A DNA stretch of 64,000 nucleotides from positions 2,232,001 through 2,296,000 of the forward strand of contig OY969604.1 in NCBI GenBank assembly GCA_963701325.1. Direction: 5' to 3'. Within the stretch, counting starts at the first letter, position 1; every line of letters starts with the position of its first letter. Under the pieces are notes generated by a model, which worked only from the letters and a program-made list of their open reading frames with translations, was not told where the DNA came from and searched no databases. Both the position numbers and the translations under genes were made by a program. This document shows, piece after piece, positions 6,933-15,890 of this stretch. Source of the stretch: Bog-756 sp963701325 (lineage in GTDB: Bacteria > Actinomycetota > Acidimicrobiia > Acidimicrobiales > RAAP-2).

Positions 6933-9188
6933 ATGGAACGATTCGAGCGCTTCGACGGCATCGTCGGCCGGACCCGCGAGGAATCGCAGCCCTGGTGGCC
7001 GACTCCGCCCCACCCTGGTCCAGACGCCCCTGACGTCGTCGTGATCCTGCTCGACGACGTCGGCTTCTCCCACTTCGGATGCTATGGGTCCGACCTCTCC
7101 ACCCCCCATATCGACGCACTCGCCGCGGGCGGCCTGCGCTATGCCAACTTCCACGTGACCCCGCTGTGCTCCCCGACCCGGGCGGCCCTGCTCACCGGAC
7201 GGAACCACCACGCCGTGGGCATGCGGGCGCTCTCCAACTTCGACAGCGGCTACCCACACATGCGGGGGCAGATCTCGCACCATGCCGCGACGGTGGCCGA
7301 GGTGCTCCGCGACCAGGGGTACGGCACGTTCGCCGTGGGCAAGTGGCACCTGTGCCCGATGCAGGACGCCTCGGCAGCGGGGCCCTACGACCAGTGGCCG
7401 TGCCAGCGCGGCTTCGACCGGTACTACGGGTTCCTCGAGGGCGAGACCGACCAGTTCTCGCCCGATCTCGTCTACGACAACCACCGGGTCGAGCTGCCGG
7501 TCGGTCATGAGGACGACTACCACCTGAGCGAGGATCTGGTCGACCACGCGATCGAGTTCATCCATGATTCGGTTTCCATCCGGCCCGACCGGCCCTTCTT
7601 CGCCTACATGGCCTTCGGCGCCACCCACGCCCCCCACCAGGCGCCCCGCGAGTACCTCGAGCGGCACCGCGGTCGCTTCGACGAGGGGTGGGACATCGCC
7701 CGGGACCGGTGGTTCGCCCGCCAGATCGAGATGGGCCTGATCCCGCCCGACACCGAGCTGGCGCCGCGGAACCCTGGGGTCGAGCCCTGGGACTCGCTCC
7801 CCGAGAACCAGCGGCACCTGGCCGCCCGGCTCCAGGAGGCCTTCGCCGCCTTCCTCGAGCACACCGACACACAGATCGGCCGGTTGGTGGCCGACCTCGA
7901 CCGGCTCGGCCGGCTGGACAACACCCTTGTCCTGCTGCTGTCCGACAACGGGGCGAGCCAGGAGGGCGGGCCTTTCGGCGTCCTGCACGAGATGAAGTAC
8001 TTCAACCTCCTGGAGGAGACCCCCGACGAGGCCGTCGGGCGGATCGACGAGATCGGCGGGCCGCACAGTCACTCCAACTACCCGTGGGGTTGGGCCCAGG
8101 CCGGCAACACCCCCTTCAAGTGGTACAAGCAGAACACCCACGAGGGCGGGGTGCACGTCCCGCTCATCGCGCACTGGCCGCGACGGATCGGCGACCGAGG
8201 TGCGATCCGTGATCAGTTCCACCACGTGAACGACCTGGTTCCCACCATCTACGAGACCCTGGGGATCACCGCGCCCAAGGTCTACCGCGGCTTCGCGCAG
8301 CTGCCCACTTCCGGGATCTCCCTCGGCTATACGTTCGACGCCCCCGACGCGCCGTCCGAGAAGCACCTGCAGTACTTCGAGATGATGGGTCACCGGGGGA
8401 TCTACGCGGACGGATGGAAGGCGGTCACCCGTCACCGCGCAGGGACACCGTTCGATGACGATGTCTGGGAGCTCTACCACCTCACCGAGGATCGGTCCGA
8501 GTGCACCGACCTCGCCGCCGAGCACCCCGACACCCTCGCCCGGCTCATCGAACTCTGGTGGGAGGAGGCCGAGGCACAGGGCGTGCTCCCGCTCGACGAC
8601 CGCACGATCGAGCTCTTCTCGACCCGCTACCGCGACCACTCGGTGCACCCGCTCGACCGGCACTACGTCTACCGGCCGCCGATGTCCCCGCTACCGGCCC
8701 AGGCGGCCCCGGCCATGGGCGCTCGTGGATTCGACCTGACCGCGACCGTCGACCGGCCGGTCGGCGCTGGTGGGGTGCTCTTCGCCACCGGTACCCAGAA
8801 CTCGGGGCTCAGCCTGTTCGTCCAGGGCGAGCGCCTGATCTTCGACTACAACTGCTTCGGCGACCATCAGGTGGTCGAGTCCGACGTCCCGGTGCCGACC
8901 GGTGCGCACTCGGTGGGAGTCCGGTTCCGGCGGACAGGTGCCGGCGGCAAGGCCGAGCTGCGTATCGACGATGCGGTGTGCGGGTCGCTGACGCTGCCCT
9001 TCGCCATGACGATCATCTCGAGCGTGGGCCCGAGCGTCGGCTACGACCACGCGGGCCCGGTGAGCGATCGCTACTCGGGCTCCTTCCCGTTCGAGGGGAC
9101 CCTCGATGAGATCGTGATCGACCTGCCGCGCGCCACCGGTACGGAAGCAACTGCAGTGGACGAGCGGGCGGCCATGTCCCGCCAGTGA
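6933..9188 (+). CDS. Arylsulfatase (type I, formylglycine-dependent)
   Basis: 751 residues. The N-terminal sulfatase domain has the metal-binding start VVVILLDDVGFSHFG and the modification motif C79-SPTR, where cysteine becomes formylglycine. Further hallmarks are TGRNHH, GKWHL, THAPHQ and LLLSDNGAS. The C-terminal 180 residues form a beta-rich lectin-like (LamG-type) module following YRPPMSPLP. There is no signal peptide, so it should act in the cytosol on small sulfate esters or be exported by another route. An FGE-type maturase is required and is not encoded in this window. It appears monocistronic. Confidence 0.92.
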   Translation: MERFERFDGIVGRTREESQPWWPTPPHPGPDAPDVVVILLDDVGFSHFGCYGSDLSTPHIDALAAGGLRYANFHVTPLCSPTRAALLTGRNHHAVGMRALSNFDSGYPHMRGQISHHAATVAEVLRDQGYGTFAVGKWHLCPMQDASAAGPYDQWPCQRGFDRYYGFLEGETDQFSPDLVYDNHRVELPVGHEDDYHLSEDLVDHAIEFIHDSVSIRPDRPFFAYMAFGATHAPHQAPREYLERHRGRFDEGWDIARDRWFARQIEMGLIPPDTELAPRNPGVEPWDSLPENQRHLAARLQEAFAAFLEHTDTQIGRLVADLDRLGRLDNTLVLLLSDNGASQEGGPFGVLHEMKYFNLLEETPDEAVGRIDEIGGPHSHSNYPWGWAQAGNTPFKWYKQNTHEGGVHVPLIAHWPRRIGDRGAIRDQFHHVNDLVPTIYETLGITAPKVYRGFAQLPTSGISLGYTFDAPDAPSEKHLQYFEMMGHRGIYADGWKAVTRHRAGTPFDDDVWELYHLTEDRSECTDLAAEHPDTLARLIELWWEEAEAQGVLPLDDRTIELFSTRYRDHSVHPLDRHYVYRPPMSPLPAQAAPAMGARGFDLTATVDRPVGAGGVLFATGTQNSGLSLFVQGERLIFDYNCFGDHQVVESDVPVPTGAHSVGVRFRRTGAGGKAELRIDDAVCGSLTLPFAMTIISSVGPSVGYDHAGPVSDRYSGSFPFEGTLDEIVIDLPRATGTEATAVDERAAMSRQ

Positions 9189-9233
9189 GCGCCCGCCGGG
9201 AACGGCCCCGGCCGGGACACTCCGGGCAGCGCC

Positions 9234-10088
9234 TTACGCGCTGAACCGCGCCGACGCTCCGGCGTCGACGTCGATGACCGAGCCGGTGATGTGGCGCGCA
9301 CCCTCCGAGCAGAGGAAGACGACGGCAGCGGTGATCTCGTCGGGCTCGAGCCAGGGGACCGGTTGGACGTGGAGTCCGGTCATGGCAGTGGCCACGTCCT
9401 CCCGGGTCGGGTGCTCGAGATCGGGGCGCATGAGCCGGTAGAGGGTGTCGTTGTGGATCATGTCGGTCGAGACGTTGCCCGGAGCGATGGCGTTGACGGT
9501 CACCCCGAAATGGGCGACCTCGTGGGCGACCGACTTGCAGAGACCGATGACCCCCCACTTCGACGCGGTGTAGGCCGCGATGCCGGGATTGGCGGAACGC
9601 CCCATCATCGAGGAGATGCCGATCATCCGTCCCCACCGCTGGCGGCGCATGTGCGGAGCGGCGGCCCGCATCGCATGGAACACCCCGGTCAGATTGATCT
9701 CGATCGTCTCACGCCAGTCGACCGCCTCCATCGTGAAGATCGACCCGAGCGTGGATACCCCGGCGTTGGCGATCAGGATGTCGACCGAACCGAGCTCCAG
9801 TTGGACGCGGTCGACGAAGTCGATCATCTCGCCGAGGTCGCGTACGTCGACCGTCGAAGCCAGGCACCGCCGGCCCTCGGCCTCGACCAGGCGCACCGTC
9901 TCGGCGAGGTCGTCCTCGGTGGCCATCGGGTACGACACGGTGCCGAGGTCAGCGCATCGGTCGGCGAGCGCGATATCGGCGCCCAGGCGGGCGAGTCCGA
10001 CGGCATGGCTGCGACCCTGACCGCGGGCGCCCCCGGTGATGACCGCCACCCGCCCGGCGAACTGACCGTCCCCATTCGACTGCGCCAT
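9234..10088 (-). CDS. SDR family oxidoreductase, mycofactocin-coupled type
   Basis: A 284-residue classical SDR with cofactor motif TGGARGQG (Gly19 to Gly25), NAG at 108-110, and the catalytic set Ser160, Tyr173 and Lys177 (YTASK). The GARGQGRSHAV start and the inserted stretch around residues 44-66 (YPMATEDDLAETVRLVE) are the pattern of the mycofactocin-dependent SDR subfamily, whose members hold NAD(H) without exchange and pass electrons to mycofactocin. The subfamily call is from remembered sequence pattern. ATG 10088 follows GAGGAGAGGAACC. The substrate is unknown, probably an alcohol or ketone. Confidence 0.85.
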   Translation of the reverse strand: MAQSNGDGQFAGRVAVITGGARGQGRSHAVGLARLGADIALADRCADLGTVSYPMATEDDLAETVRLVEAEGRRCLASTVDVRDLGEMIDFVDRVQLELGSVDILIANAGVSTLGSIFTMEAVDWRETIEINLTGVFHAMRAAAPHMRRQRWGRMIGISSMMGRSANPGIAAYTASKWGVIGLCKSVAHEVAHFGVTVNAIAPGNVSTDMIHNDTLYRLMRPDLEHPTREDVATAMTGLHVQPVPWLEPDEITAAVVFLCSEGARHITGSVIDVDAGASARFSA

Positions 10089-10150
10089 GGTTCCTCTCCT
10101 CGAGCAGGCGCCGTCGTGGCCGCGGCCGGCCGGGTCGCCCGCCGGGGATC

Positions 10151-10948
10151 CTAGGCCGGACCTGCCTCCCGCCCCCAGGCCCGGAGCACCCCGCGGTACC
10201 GACGGTCCCAGCGTTCGTAGGCATCCCGGAGGCCGGGGCCGGGCCATGACCCTCCGAGGAGTTCCTCCGGCAGCAGTGGATCGGCCAGCAGGTGACGCAC
10301 CACGGCTGCGGAGAGTGCGAACCCGGGGGGAAGGTCGTCGGGTCCGTCGGTCTGCGTGGTCGCGAGGCGGCCCCGGAGCACTTCGGCACGGGCCGCCCAA
10401 CCGGCCAGGTCCCACAACCCGGCGGCCAGGAGGACCGGATCCCCGTCCGGCACCGCGCTGAAGAGGGTCAGGTCGGGGTCCGCGGACGGATCGGGCCGCA
10501 GGTCGAGATTGTCGGGGCGAAGCCAGACCCCTTCGCGCTGCTCGGCGAGGCGCGCCACCACCAGCCGGCGACGGCGGGCGGCACGCTCCTCAGCCGACCT
10601 GCCGGCAGCGGTGACCACGACGACCCGCCATCCGCCCTGCCAGGGTCGGTTGCGCCCGCGGAGACCCTCGCCCTGTCTGGCCTGACGCTCGAGGAGGTGC
10701 CCGGCCAGCCGGTACCGTCCCGCCCCGTCGGTGGTCGCCTCGCCGGAAGCCACCATGCGGCTCAATGCGACCCGGGCCCGGTTCCCGTTGATCCCGAACA
10801 GTCCCGACAGGCGGACAAGATGGGAGACGGGCAGCTCGGGCGGGTTCTCACCGAGCAGGGCGCTGGCCAGCACCGACCGCGCCGTCAGCGGGGTCGCTCC
10901 GTCGTCTCCGCCGGACGGTCCGGCCACCCCTCCATCCGATCCGGCCAT
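10151..10948 (-). CDS. PaaX-like transcriptional regulator
   Basis: 265 residues. The N-terminus (about 20-90) is a winged helix of the PaaX type (SVLASALLGE, LVRLSGLFGI, RVALSRMVASGE). It is followed by the linker WRVVVVTAAGRS, a central Cas2-like fold, and an all-helical C-terminal region (LLADPLLPEELLGGSWPGP). PaaX proteins repress phenylacetate or other acyl-CoA catabolic genes and release DNA on binding the acyl-CoA. It faces a desaturase gene across 45 bases, so it probably controls that gene and itself. ATG 10948 follows GGAG. Confidence 0.82.
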   Translation of the reverse strand: MAGSDGGVAGPSGGDDGATPLTARSVLASALLGENPPELPVSHLVRLSGLFGINGNRARVALSRMVASGEATTDGAGRYRLAGHLLERQARQGEGLRGRNRPWQGGWRVVVVTAAGRSAEERAARRRRLVVARLAEQREGVWLRPDNLDLRPDPSADPDLTLFSAVPDGDPVLLAAGLWDLAGWAARAEVLRGRLATTQTDGPDDLPPGFALSAAVVRHLLADPLLPEELLGGSWPGPGLRDAYERWDRRYRGVLRAWGREAGPA

Positions 10949-10958
10949 TATTACTCCG

Positions 10959-10987
10959 TTGCACCAGTTGATTTTCTGTTGTAATAT
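10959..10987 (+). promoter_or_regulatory. Consensus-like promoter for the desaturase gene
   Basis: TTGCAC (10959-10964) and TAATAT (10982-10987) are separated by 17 bases, close to the consensus for a housekeeping sigma factor. The -10 box ends 6 bases before the ATG at 10994, so the transcript should begin at or next to the start codon. It lies in the 45-base gap with the PaaX-like gene and is a natural target for that repressor. Confidence 0.7.
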
Positions 10988-10993
10988 ATCTGC

Positions 10994-11941
10994 ATGACCA
11001 CCACCATGGTGGCCGATCCGGCCGACCGTCCCGCAGTCCTTCCCACCGAGCGGCTGCTCGACAACGGGAAGGCCCGCCCCGAACTGCGGCGCGACCTGCG
11101 ACGGATCCCGGACGGCCGCAACGCTCTCACGGTGCTCTCGGTCTGGGCATGGGTGGCGGTCATCATCGGCGGCGCGGTCTGGATCGACCAGTGGTGGGCC
11201 TACCTGGTGGCGTTCCTTCTCATGGGTCCCATGTACGCCCGGTTCGCCATCCTCATGCACGAGTCGGCCCACAATCTGCTCTTCTCGAAGAAGTGGGTCA
11301 ACGACTGGGTCGGGACCTGGCTCGTCGCGTACCCGACCTGGACACCGATCTCGCTCTACCGCCGGGGCCACTTCGCCCACCACCGGGAGGAGTTCGGCCC
11401 GAACGAACCGGACATCGCCTTCTACGGTGGGTACCCCTGCGACCGGCGCTCCCTCACCCGACGCCTGGTCCGCGACGCGGTCGGCATCTCCGGGTGGAAG
11501 AACCTGGTCCCGCTCGTGACCTCGGTGCGCACTCCCGCCTACCGTCGGGTCTCGCTCTCCATCCTCGGAGTCCAGGCCCTGCTCTGGGCCCTCCTCTGGA
11601 CGACCACCGGGAGGTGGTGGGTCTACCCGCTGCTCTGGTTCCTCCCGTGGATGACCCAGTGGCGCGTGCTCAATCGGCTCCGGGCGATCGCAGAGCACGG
11701 CGGCCTGGAGGCCAGCCGCGATCGCCGGGTCACCACCCACAACGTGCGCCAGCACTGGATCGCCCGGTTCTGGTTCGTCCCGTACAACACCGGATGGCAC
11801 CTCGCCCACCATGTCGACATGGGTGTCCCGTGGCGGAACCTCCCCCGGTACCACACCGAGCTGGTCCGAGCCGGCTACGTCACCGAGGGGATCACCTACC
11901 GGAGCTACCTGGCCCTCTGGAGAGCCCTCTCCTCGGCGTGA
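10994..11941 (+). CDS. Membrane fatty acid desaturase
   Basis: 315 residues with the three histidine boxes that bind a di-iron centre: HESAH (89-93), HFAHH (126-130) and HLAHH (269-273). Hydrophobic helices surround them (about 46-80 and 185-220). This places it in the membrane fatty acid desaturase/hydroxylase family, acting on acyl chains or related lipids with electrons from ferredoxin or cytochrome b5-like donors. Regiospecificity cannot be read from the sequence. It is divergent from, and probably regulated by, the PaaX-like gene. Confidence 0.88.
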   Translation: MTTTMVADPADRPAVLPTERLLDNGKARPELRRDLRRIPDGRNALTVLSVWAWVAVIIGGAVWIDQWWAYLVAFLLMGPMYARFAILMHESAHNLLFSKKWVNDWVGTWLVAYPTWTPISLYRRGHFAHHREEFGPNEPDIAFYGGYPCDRRSLTRRLVRDAVGISGWKNLVPLVTSVRTPAYRRVSLSILGVQALLWALLWTTTGRWWVYPLLWFLPWMTQWRVLNRLRAIAEHGGLEASRDRRVTTHNVRQHWIARFWFVPYNTGWHLAHHVDMGVPWRNLPRYHTELVRAGYVTEGITYRSYLALWRALSSA

Positions 11942-11966
11942 CCACTGTGTTCCGCACGCCCGCCAC

Positions 11967-13622
11967 TCAGACCGGGCGGCCGCGGAGTGTCCGGTAGCGG
12001 GTGACCAAGCCGGCCGTCGAGCTGTCCTCGTCGGCGAGGTCGGGCGCTGCGTCGTCGCTCAGCGCTGGTGCGAGCGCACCGGCCATCACCTTGCCCAGCT
12101 CCACACCCCACTGGTCGAACGAGTCGATCCCCCAGATCACGCCCTCGACGAAGACCGTGTGCTCGTAGAGCGCGATGAGCTGGCCCAGCACCGACGGGGT
12201 GAGTTTGGGCGCGACGATCGTCGAGCTCGGATGGTTGCCCGGCATCACCTTGTGTGGCACGACTCCGGGCGGGGTCCCCTCCGCCTCGATCTCCTCTTTC
12301 GTCCTGCCGAAGGCCAGGACCTTGGACTGGGCGAAGCAGCTGGCCATGAGCAGGTCCTGCTGGTCGCCGTCCTCGTGGGTCGACTCGGCGAAGCCGAGGA
12401 AGTCGGCGGGGACGAGGGTGGTCCCCTGGTGGAGCAGCTGGTAGAAGGCGTGCTGGCCGTTGGTGCCCGGCTCCCCCCAGAAGATCTCCCCGGTCTCGCC
12501 CCAGACGGGGGAGCCGTCCCACCGGACCGACTTGCCGTTCGACTCCATGGTCAGCTGCTGGAGATAGGCCGGAAAGCGGGCCAGTCGTTGGCTGTAGGGA
12601 AGCACGGCGTGGGTCTGTGCGCCGAGCAGGTTTCGGTACCAGACGTTGAGCACGCCCTGGATGACCGGAAGGTTCGTCTCGAAGCGCGCGGTTGCGAAGT
12701 GGCGGTCGAGCGTGTGGAAGCCCGCCAGCATCTCGGCGAAGGCCTCCGGTCCGATGGCCACCATCAGGGAGAAGCCGATGGCCGAGTCGACGGAGTAGCG
12801 CCCACCCACCCAGCTCCAGAAGCCGAACATGTTGGCCGGATCGATCCCGAATTCGGAGACCCCGGGCGCGTTGGTCGAGACCGCGACGAAGTGACGGGCG
12901 ACCGCCTCGTCACCGCTGCCCAGTCCGTCGAGCAGCCACCGGCGGGCCGCACGGGCGTTTGTCAACGTCTCGAGGGTGGTGAAGGTCTTCGAGCTGACCA
13001 CGAAGAGGGTTTCGGCCGGGTCGAGGTCACGGGTCTTGGCGTAGAGGTCCACCGGGTCGATGTTGGACACGAACCGGCAGTCGATCTCGGGGGAGGCCGA
13101 GTCGGCCAGCGCCTGGTAGGCCATCGCCGGTCCGAGATCCGACCCACCGATCCCGATGTTGACCACGCTGCGGATCCGCTTACCGGTCCACCCGGTCCAC
13201 TCGCCGGAACGGATCCGGGCGGCGACCCCACCCATCCGGTCGAGCACTCGGTGCACCTCGGCGACTACGTCGTGGCCGTCGACCTCGAGCGTCGCCCCCT
13301 TCGGCATCCGGAGCGCGACGTGCAGCACCGCCCGGTCCTCGGTCGTGTTGACGTGTTGTCCGGCGAACATCGCGTCGCGCCGCTCGGCGACCCCGGCACG
13401 GCGGGCCACCGCGAACAGGGCGTCGAGGGCCGGGCCGTCCACACGGTGTTTCGCGTAGTCGAGGACGAGGTCCCCGGCGCCGGCCACCATCCGCGAGCCG
13501 CGACCGGGGTCCCCGGCGAAGAGCTCGCGCAGGTGCCGGTCCCCCACCCGGACGGCGTGCTCCTTCAGGGTGCTCCACTCCGTGGTCGAGGGGAGATCCA
13601 CCGGTCTACCGCTCTCGTCCAT
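11967..13622 (-). CDS. pgi: Glucose-6-phosphate isomerase
   Basis: 551 residues, the normal length of a full bacterial/eukaryotic-type PGI. Diagnostic segments include NIGIGGSDLGP, SKTFTTLET, FGFWSWVGGRYSVDSAIG, MESNGKSV, WGEPGTNGQHAFYQLLHQG and QWGVELGK. It interconverts glucose-6-phosphate and fructose-6-phosphate in glycolysis and gluconeogenesis. ATG 13622 follows AGGAGGAACC. The gene is transcribed alone and converges with the desaturase gene. Confidence 0.96.
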   Translation of the reverse strand: MDESGRPVDLPSTTEWSTLKEHAVRVGDRHLRELFAGDPGRGSRMVAGAGDLVLDYAKHRVDGPALDALFAVARRAGVAERRDAMFAGQHVNTTEDRAVLHVALRMPKGATLEVDGHDVVAEVHRVLDRMGGVAARIRSGEWTGWTGKRIRSVVNIGIGGSDLGPAMAYQALADSASPEIDCRFVSNIDPVDLYAKTRDLDPAETLFVVSSKTFTTLETLTNARAARRWLLDGLGSGDEAVARHFVAVSTNAPGVSEFGIDPANMFGFWSWVGGRYSVDSAIGFSLMVAIGPEAFAEMLAGFHTLDRHFATARFETNLPVIQGVLNVWYRNLLGAQTHAVLPYSQRLARFPAYLQQLTMESNGKSVRWDGSPVWGETGEIFWGEPGTNGQHAFYQLLHQGTTLVPADFLGFAESTHEDGDQQDLLMASCFAQSKVLAFGRTKEEIEAEGTPPGVVPHKVMPGNHPSSTIVAPKLTPSVLGQLIALYEHTVFVEGVIWGIDSFDQWGVELGKVMAGALAPALSDDAAPDLADEDSSTAGLVTRYRTLRGRPV

Positions 13623-14028
13623 GGTTCCTCCTGTCGCAACGCCGGTCGATCCTGACTCGGCCGGGCTGTCGGTCCCCGACCCGACTGTAGACAGCCGCCT
13701 GCCCACCGGCGAGAAGATAACCGAGTGATTACCTTCCATTGACGCGCCGATCGCGTCACGTTCACCTGGCCTTCTTAGGGTGATCGGTGATGGCCACGCA
13801 TCCGAGCACCCACTGTCACCCACCCGACCGGCCAGCCGGTGGGCGTGACAGCGGGCTTCACGGTGCGACCTGCCGTCCGGGGGCCTGGCCCCCGCTGCCT
13901 CTCACGGCAACCCCGCCTGCACCGGCCCCGCCGGTCAGGCAGTCCAGCAGCGGCGCGGCCGCTCGGGCGCGGCACAGTCTCCGAGCATCGACCGCGTGTG
14001 CCCTCTTCCGGGGCCTCCAGGCACGACC
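13623..14028. other. Intergenic region pgi / response regulator
   Basis: About 400 bases separate two divergent genes. Open frames here are short, rich in Pro/Arg and lack ribosome-binding sites, so I do not call a gene. No hairpin, repeat or RNA motif stands out. It presumably holds the promoters of both flanking genes. Confidence 0.4.
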
Positions 14029-14778
14029 ATGACCCTGGCGCTGAGCGAGGTCGACCCGCAGGCCCTTCAGGAAGAGGCGCCCCCGACCATCCTGATCATC
14101 GACGACGACCACCTCTCGCGCGACTCGCTGGCCGCCACCCTCTCCATCGAGGGATTCGACGTCGTCACCGCGACCAACGGTGACGAGGGCATCTCTCTCG
14201 TCGCGTCGGCTGCTCCCGCCCTCATCCTGCTCGACACCCAGCTCGGTGACTCGCAGGGGTTCAGCGTCTTCCGCACCATCAGCTCGGTGGCCCCGCGGGT
14301 GCCAGTCATCATGGTCACCTCACGGGACGACGAGCTCGACGCCGTCCTCGCCCTCGAAGCCGGCGCCGCCGACCACATCACAAAGCCACCCCGCCCCCGC
14401 GAGCTGACCGCCCGGATCCGAGCGGTCCTCCGCCGGGTCGGTGGGCAGTCCCTCGACCTGGTCCCCGTGCCGCCGAGCGGTGTCTATGCCTTCGGGCCGG
14501 TGACCATCGACGTCTCCCTGCGGGAGACCTGCCTGGACGGCAAGGTCGTCGAGCTCTCCCGCAAGGAGTTCGACCTGCTGGCCCTGCTCGTGTCCGAAGC
14601 CGGGCACGTGGTCACCAGGAAGCAGTGCATGGACCGGATCTGGCGGGATCGCAAAAAGGGGGACAGCCGCACCCTCGACACCCATGTGAAGCGCCTCCGT
14701 AAGAAGATCGAGTCCAACCCGGCGGAGCCCGAGCATCTCATCACGGTGCGGGGGGTGGGATACCGCTTCAAGCCGTAA
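14029..14778 (+). CDS. OmpR/PhoB-type response regulator (orphan)
   Basis: 249 residues: a receiver domain (about 20-132) with acidic pocket DDD, phospho-acceptor Asp69 (LLDTQL) and conserved Lys119 (TKPP), then a winged-helix effector domain (about 150-249) with LSRKEFDLLALLV, RTLDTHVKRLRKKIE and RGVGYRF. It should activate or repress promoters on phosphorylation. No histidine kinase gene is adjacent. A paralogue with the same architecture lies about 1.1 kb downstream, beyond the two crcB genes. ATG 14029 is chosen because the domain begins shortly after it. Confidence 0.9.
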   Translation: MTLALSEVDPQALQEEAPPTILIIDDDHLSRDSLAATLSIEGFDVVTATNGDEGISLVASAAPALILLDTQLGDSQGFSVFRTISSVAPRVPVIMVTSRDDELDAVLALEAGAADHITKPPRPRELTARIRAVLRRVGGQSLDLVPVPPSGVYAFGPVTIDVSLRETCLDGKVVELSRKEFDLLALLVSEAGHVVTRKQCMDRIWRDRKKGDSRTLDTHVKRLRKKIESNPAEPEHLITVRGVGYRFKP

Positions 14779-14912
14779 GCGTCCGCCCGGCGTCGCCGTT
14801 GCCTATGCCCTCCCCCTTGGTCGTGACCGTGGCGTGCGGGCGGACCCTTACGGTTTGAGGCCCCCACCCGGGCCATCGGTCCTCCATCGGCTGTTCTAGT
14901 CTGGCGACGGAC

Positions 14913-15416
14913 ATGGAGCGCTCCCGGCACGGCACGCTCCTGCCCCACGGGCCATGGGCGCTGGTGGCCATCGCGGCAGGTGGGGCGCTCGGGACGCTCT
15001 GCCGCTACGGCGTGGAGCGGGGGCTCCCCACAGCGCTCGACCACTTCCCCTGGGCCACGCTCATCGTCAACGTGGTGGGTTCGTTCCTGCTCGGCACAGT
15101 CCTGACCCTGGTCGTCGAGCGGTGGCCGACCGACCGCTTCCTCCGCCCCTTCGCGGCCGTCGGGTTCTGTGGAGGCTTCACGACCTTCTCGACCCTGGCC
15201 GTGGAGGTCGACCAGCGCGTCCAGCACGGCAGGGTCGGCCTAGCCGCTGTCTACGTGGCGGTCAGTCTGGTGCTCGGCCTCGGCGCGGCCATGGCGGGCA
15301 TCACCCTGGTACGGGGCAGGATCCTGCCCCCCACCCGGGCCCAGGGGATTCCCGACCCGGATGTGCTGGAGGACGACGACCGCATCGTCGGACCGGGGGA
15401 GGGGGCCTCGCCATGA
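14913..15416 (+). CDS. crcB: Fluoride ion transporter CrcB/Fluc, first copy
   Basis: 167 residues with four predicted membrane helices and the Fluc signatures GGALGTLCRYG, NVVGSFLLG and GFCGGFTTFSTLAVE, which line the fluoride pore and the central sodium site. A polar C-terminal tail of about 40 residues follows. Its stop overlaps the next gene's start (ATGA), so the two copies are made together, as in Gram-positive bacteria where two different Fluc subunits form one antiparallel channel dimer. I see no fluoride riboswitch upstream. Confidence 0.9.
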   Translation: MERSRHGTLLPHGPWALVAIAAGGALGTLCRYGVERGLPTALDHFPWATLIVNVVGSFLLGTVLTLVVERWPTDRFLRPFAAVGFCGGFTTFSTLAVEVDQRVQHGRVGLAAVYVAVSLVLGLGAAMAGITLVRGRILPPTRAQGIPDPDVLEDDDRIVGPGEGASP

Positions 15417-15781
15417 CCGTTCTCCTCTTGGTGGGAGCCGGGGCGTGCGGGGCACTGCTGCGCTACCTGGTCGAGCGCGCCGTCCACCTGCGGCTCGGGC
15501 CCGGCTTCCCCTACGGGACCCTCCTCATCAACGTGACCGGCTCCTTCGTCCTCGGCCTCGTGGTCTCGGTGGCCGCGGACCACCACCTGTCGGCCTCCGT
15601 GGTCACCGTGGTCGGGACAGGGCTGCTCGGGGCGTACACGACGTTCTCGACCTTCTCGTTCGACACCGTGAGCCTGCTCGAACGCTGGCGCCTCCGGGCG
15701 TCGGGCTCGAACGTGGGCTTCACCCTGGTCGCCGGGCTCGGTGCAGCCGGGGTCGGACTGGCCCTCGGCTCGCTCCTCTGA
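15413..15781 (+). CDS. crcB: Fluoride ion transporter CrcB/Fluc, second copy
   Basis: 122 residues, the usual compact Fluc length, with four helices and signatures GACGALLRYLVER, NVTGSFVLG and GLLGAYTTFSTFSFD. The start ATG 15413 overlaps the preceding copy's stop by four bases. The two copies differ enough that they probably insert in opposite orientations and form a heterodimeric fluoride exporter. Exporting fluoride protects enolase and pyrophosphatase. Confidence 0.9.
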   Translation: MTVLLLVGAGACGALLRYLVERAVHLRLGPGFPYGTLLINVTGSFVLGLVVSVAADHHLSASVVTVVGTGLLGAYTTFSTFSFDTVSLLERWRLRASGSNVGFTLVAGLGAAGVGLALGSLL

Positions 15782-15890
15782 GGAGGCCGCGCCTGCCGCG
15801 CAACGTTCACCGAACGATCATCCTGCGGTCGCAATGGGGACGGGTGGCGTTCACCTGGGCTCCGTAGCCTCCTCTCTGGAGGATCGCCCT

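Noticed and set aside
13787..14032. An 81-codon frame between pgi and the response regulator
   Set aside because: It is dominated by Pro, Ala, Arg and His, has no ribosome-binding site and overlaps the regulator start.
14779..14912. A fluoride riboswitch upstream of crcB
   Set aside because: The expected conserved GGNGAUG..CCGCC pseudoknot motifs could not be found in the leader.
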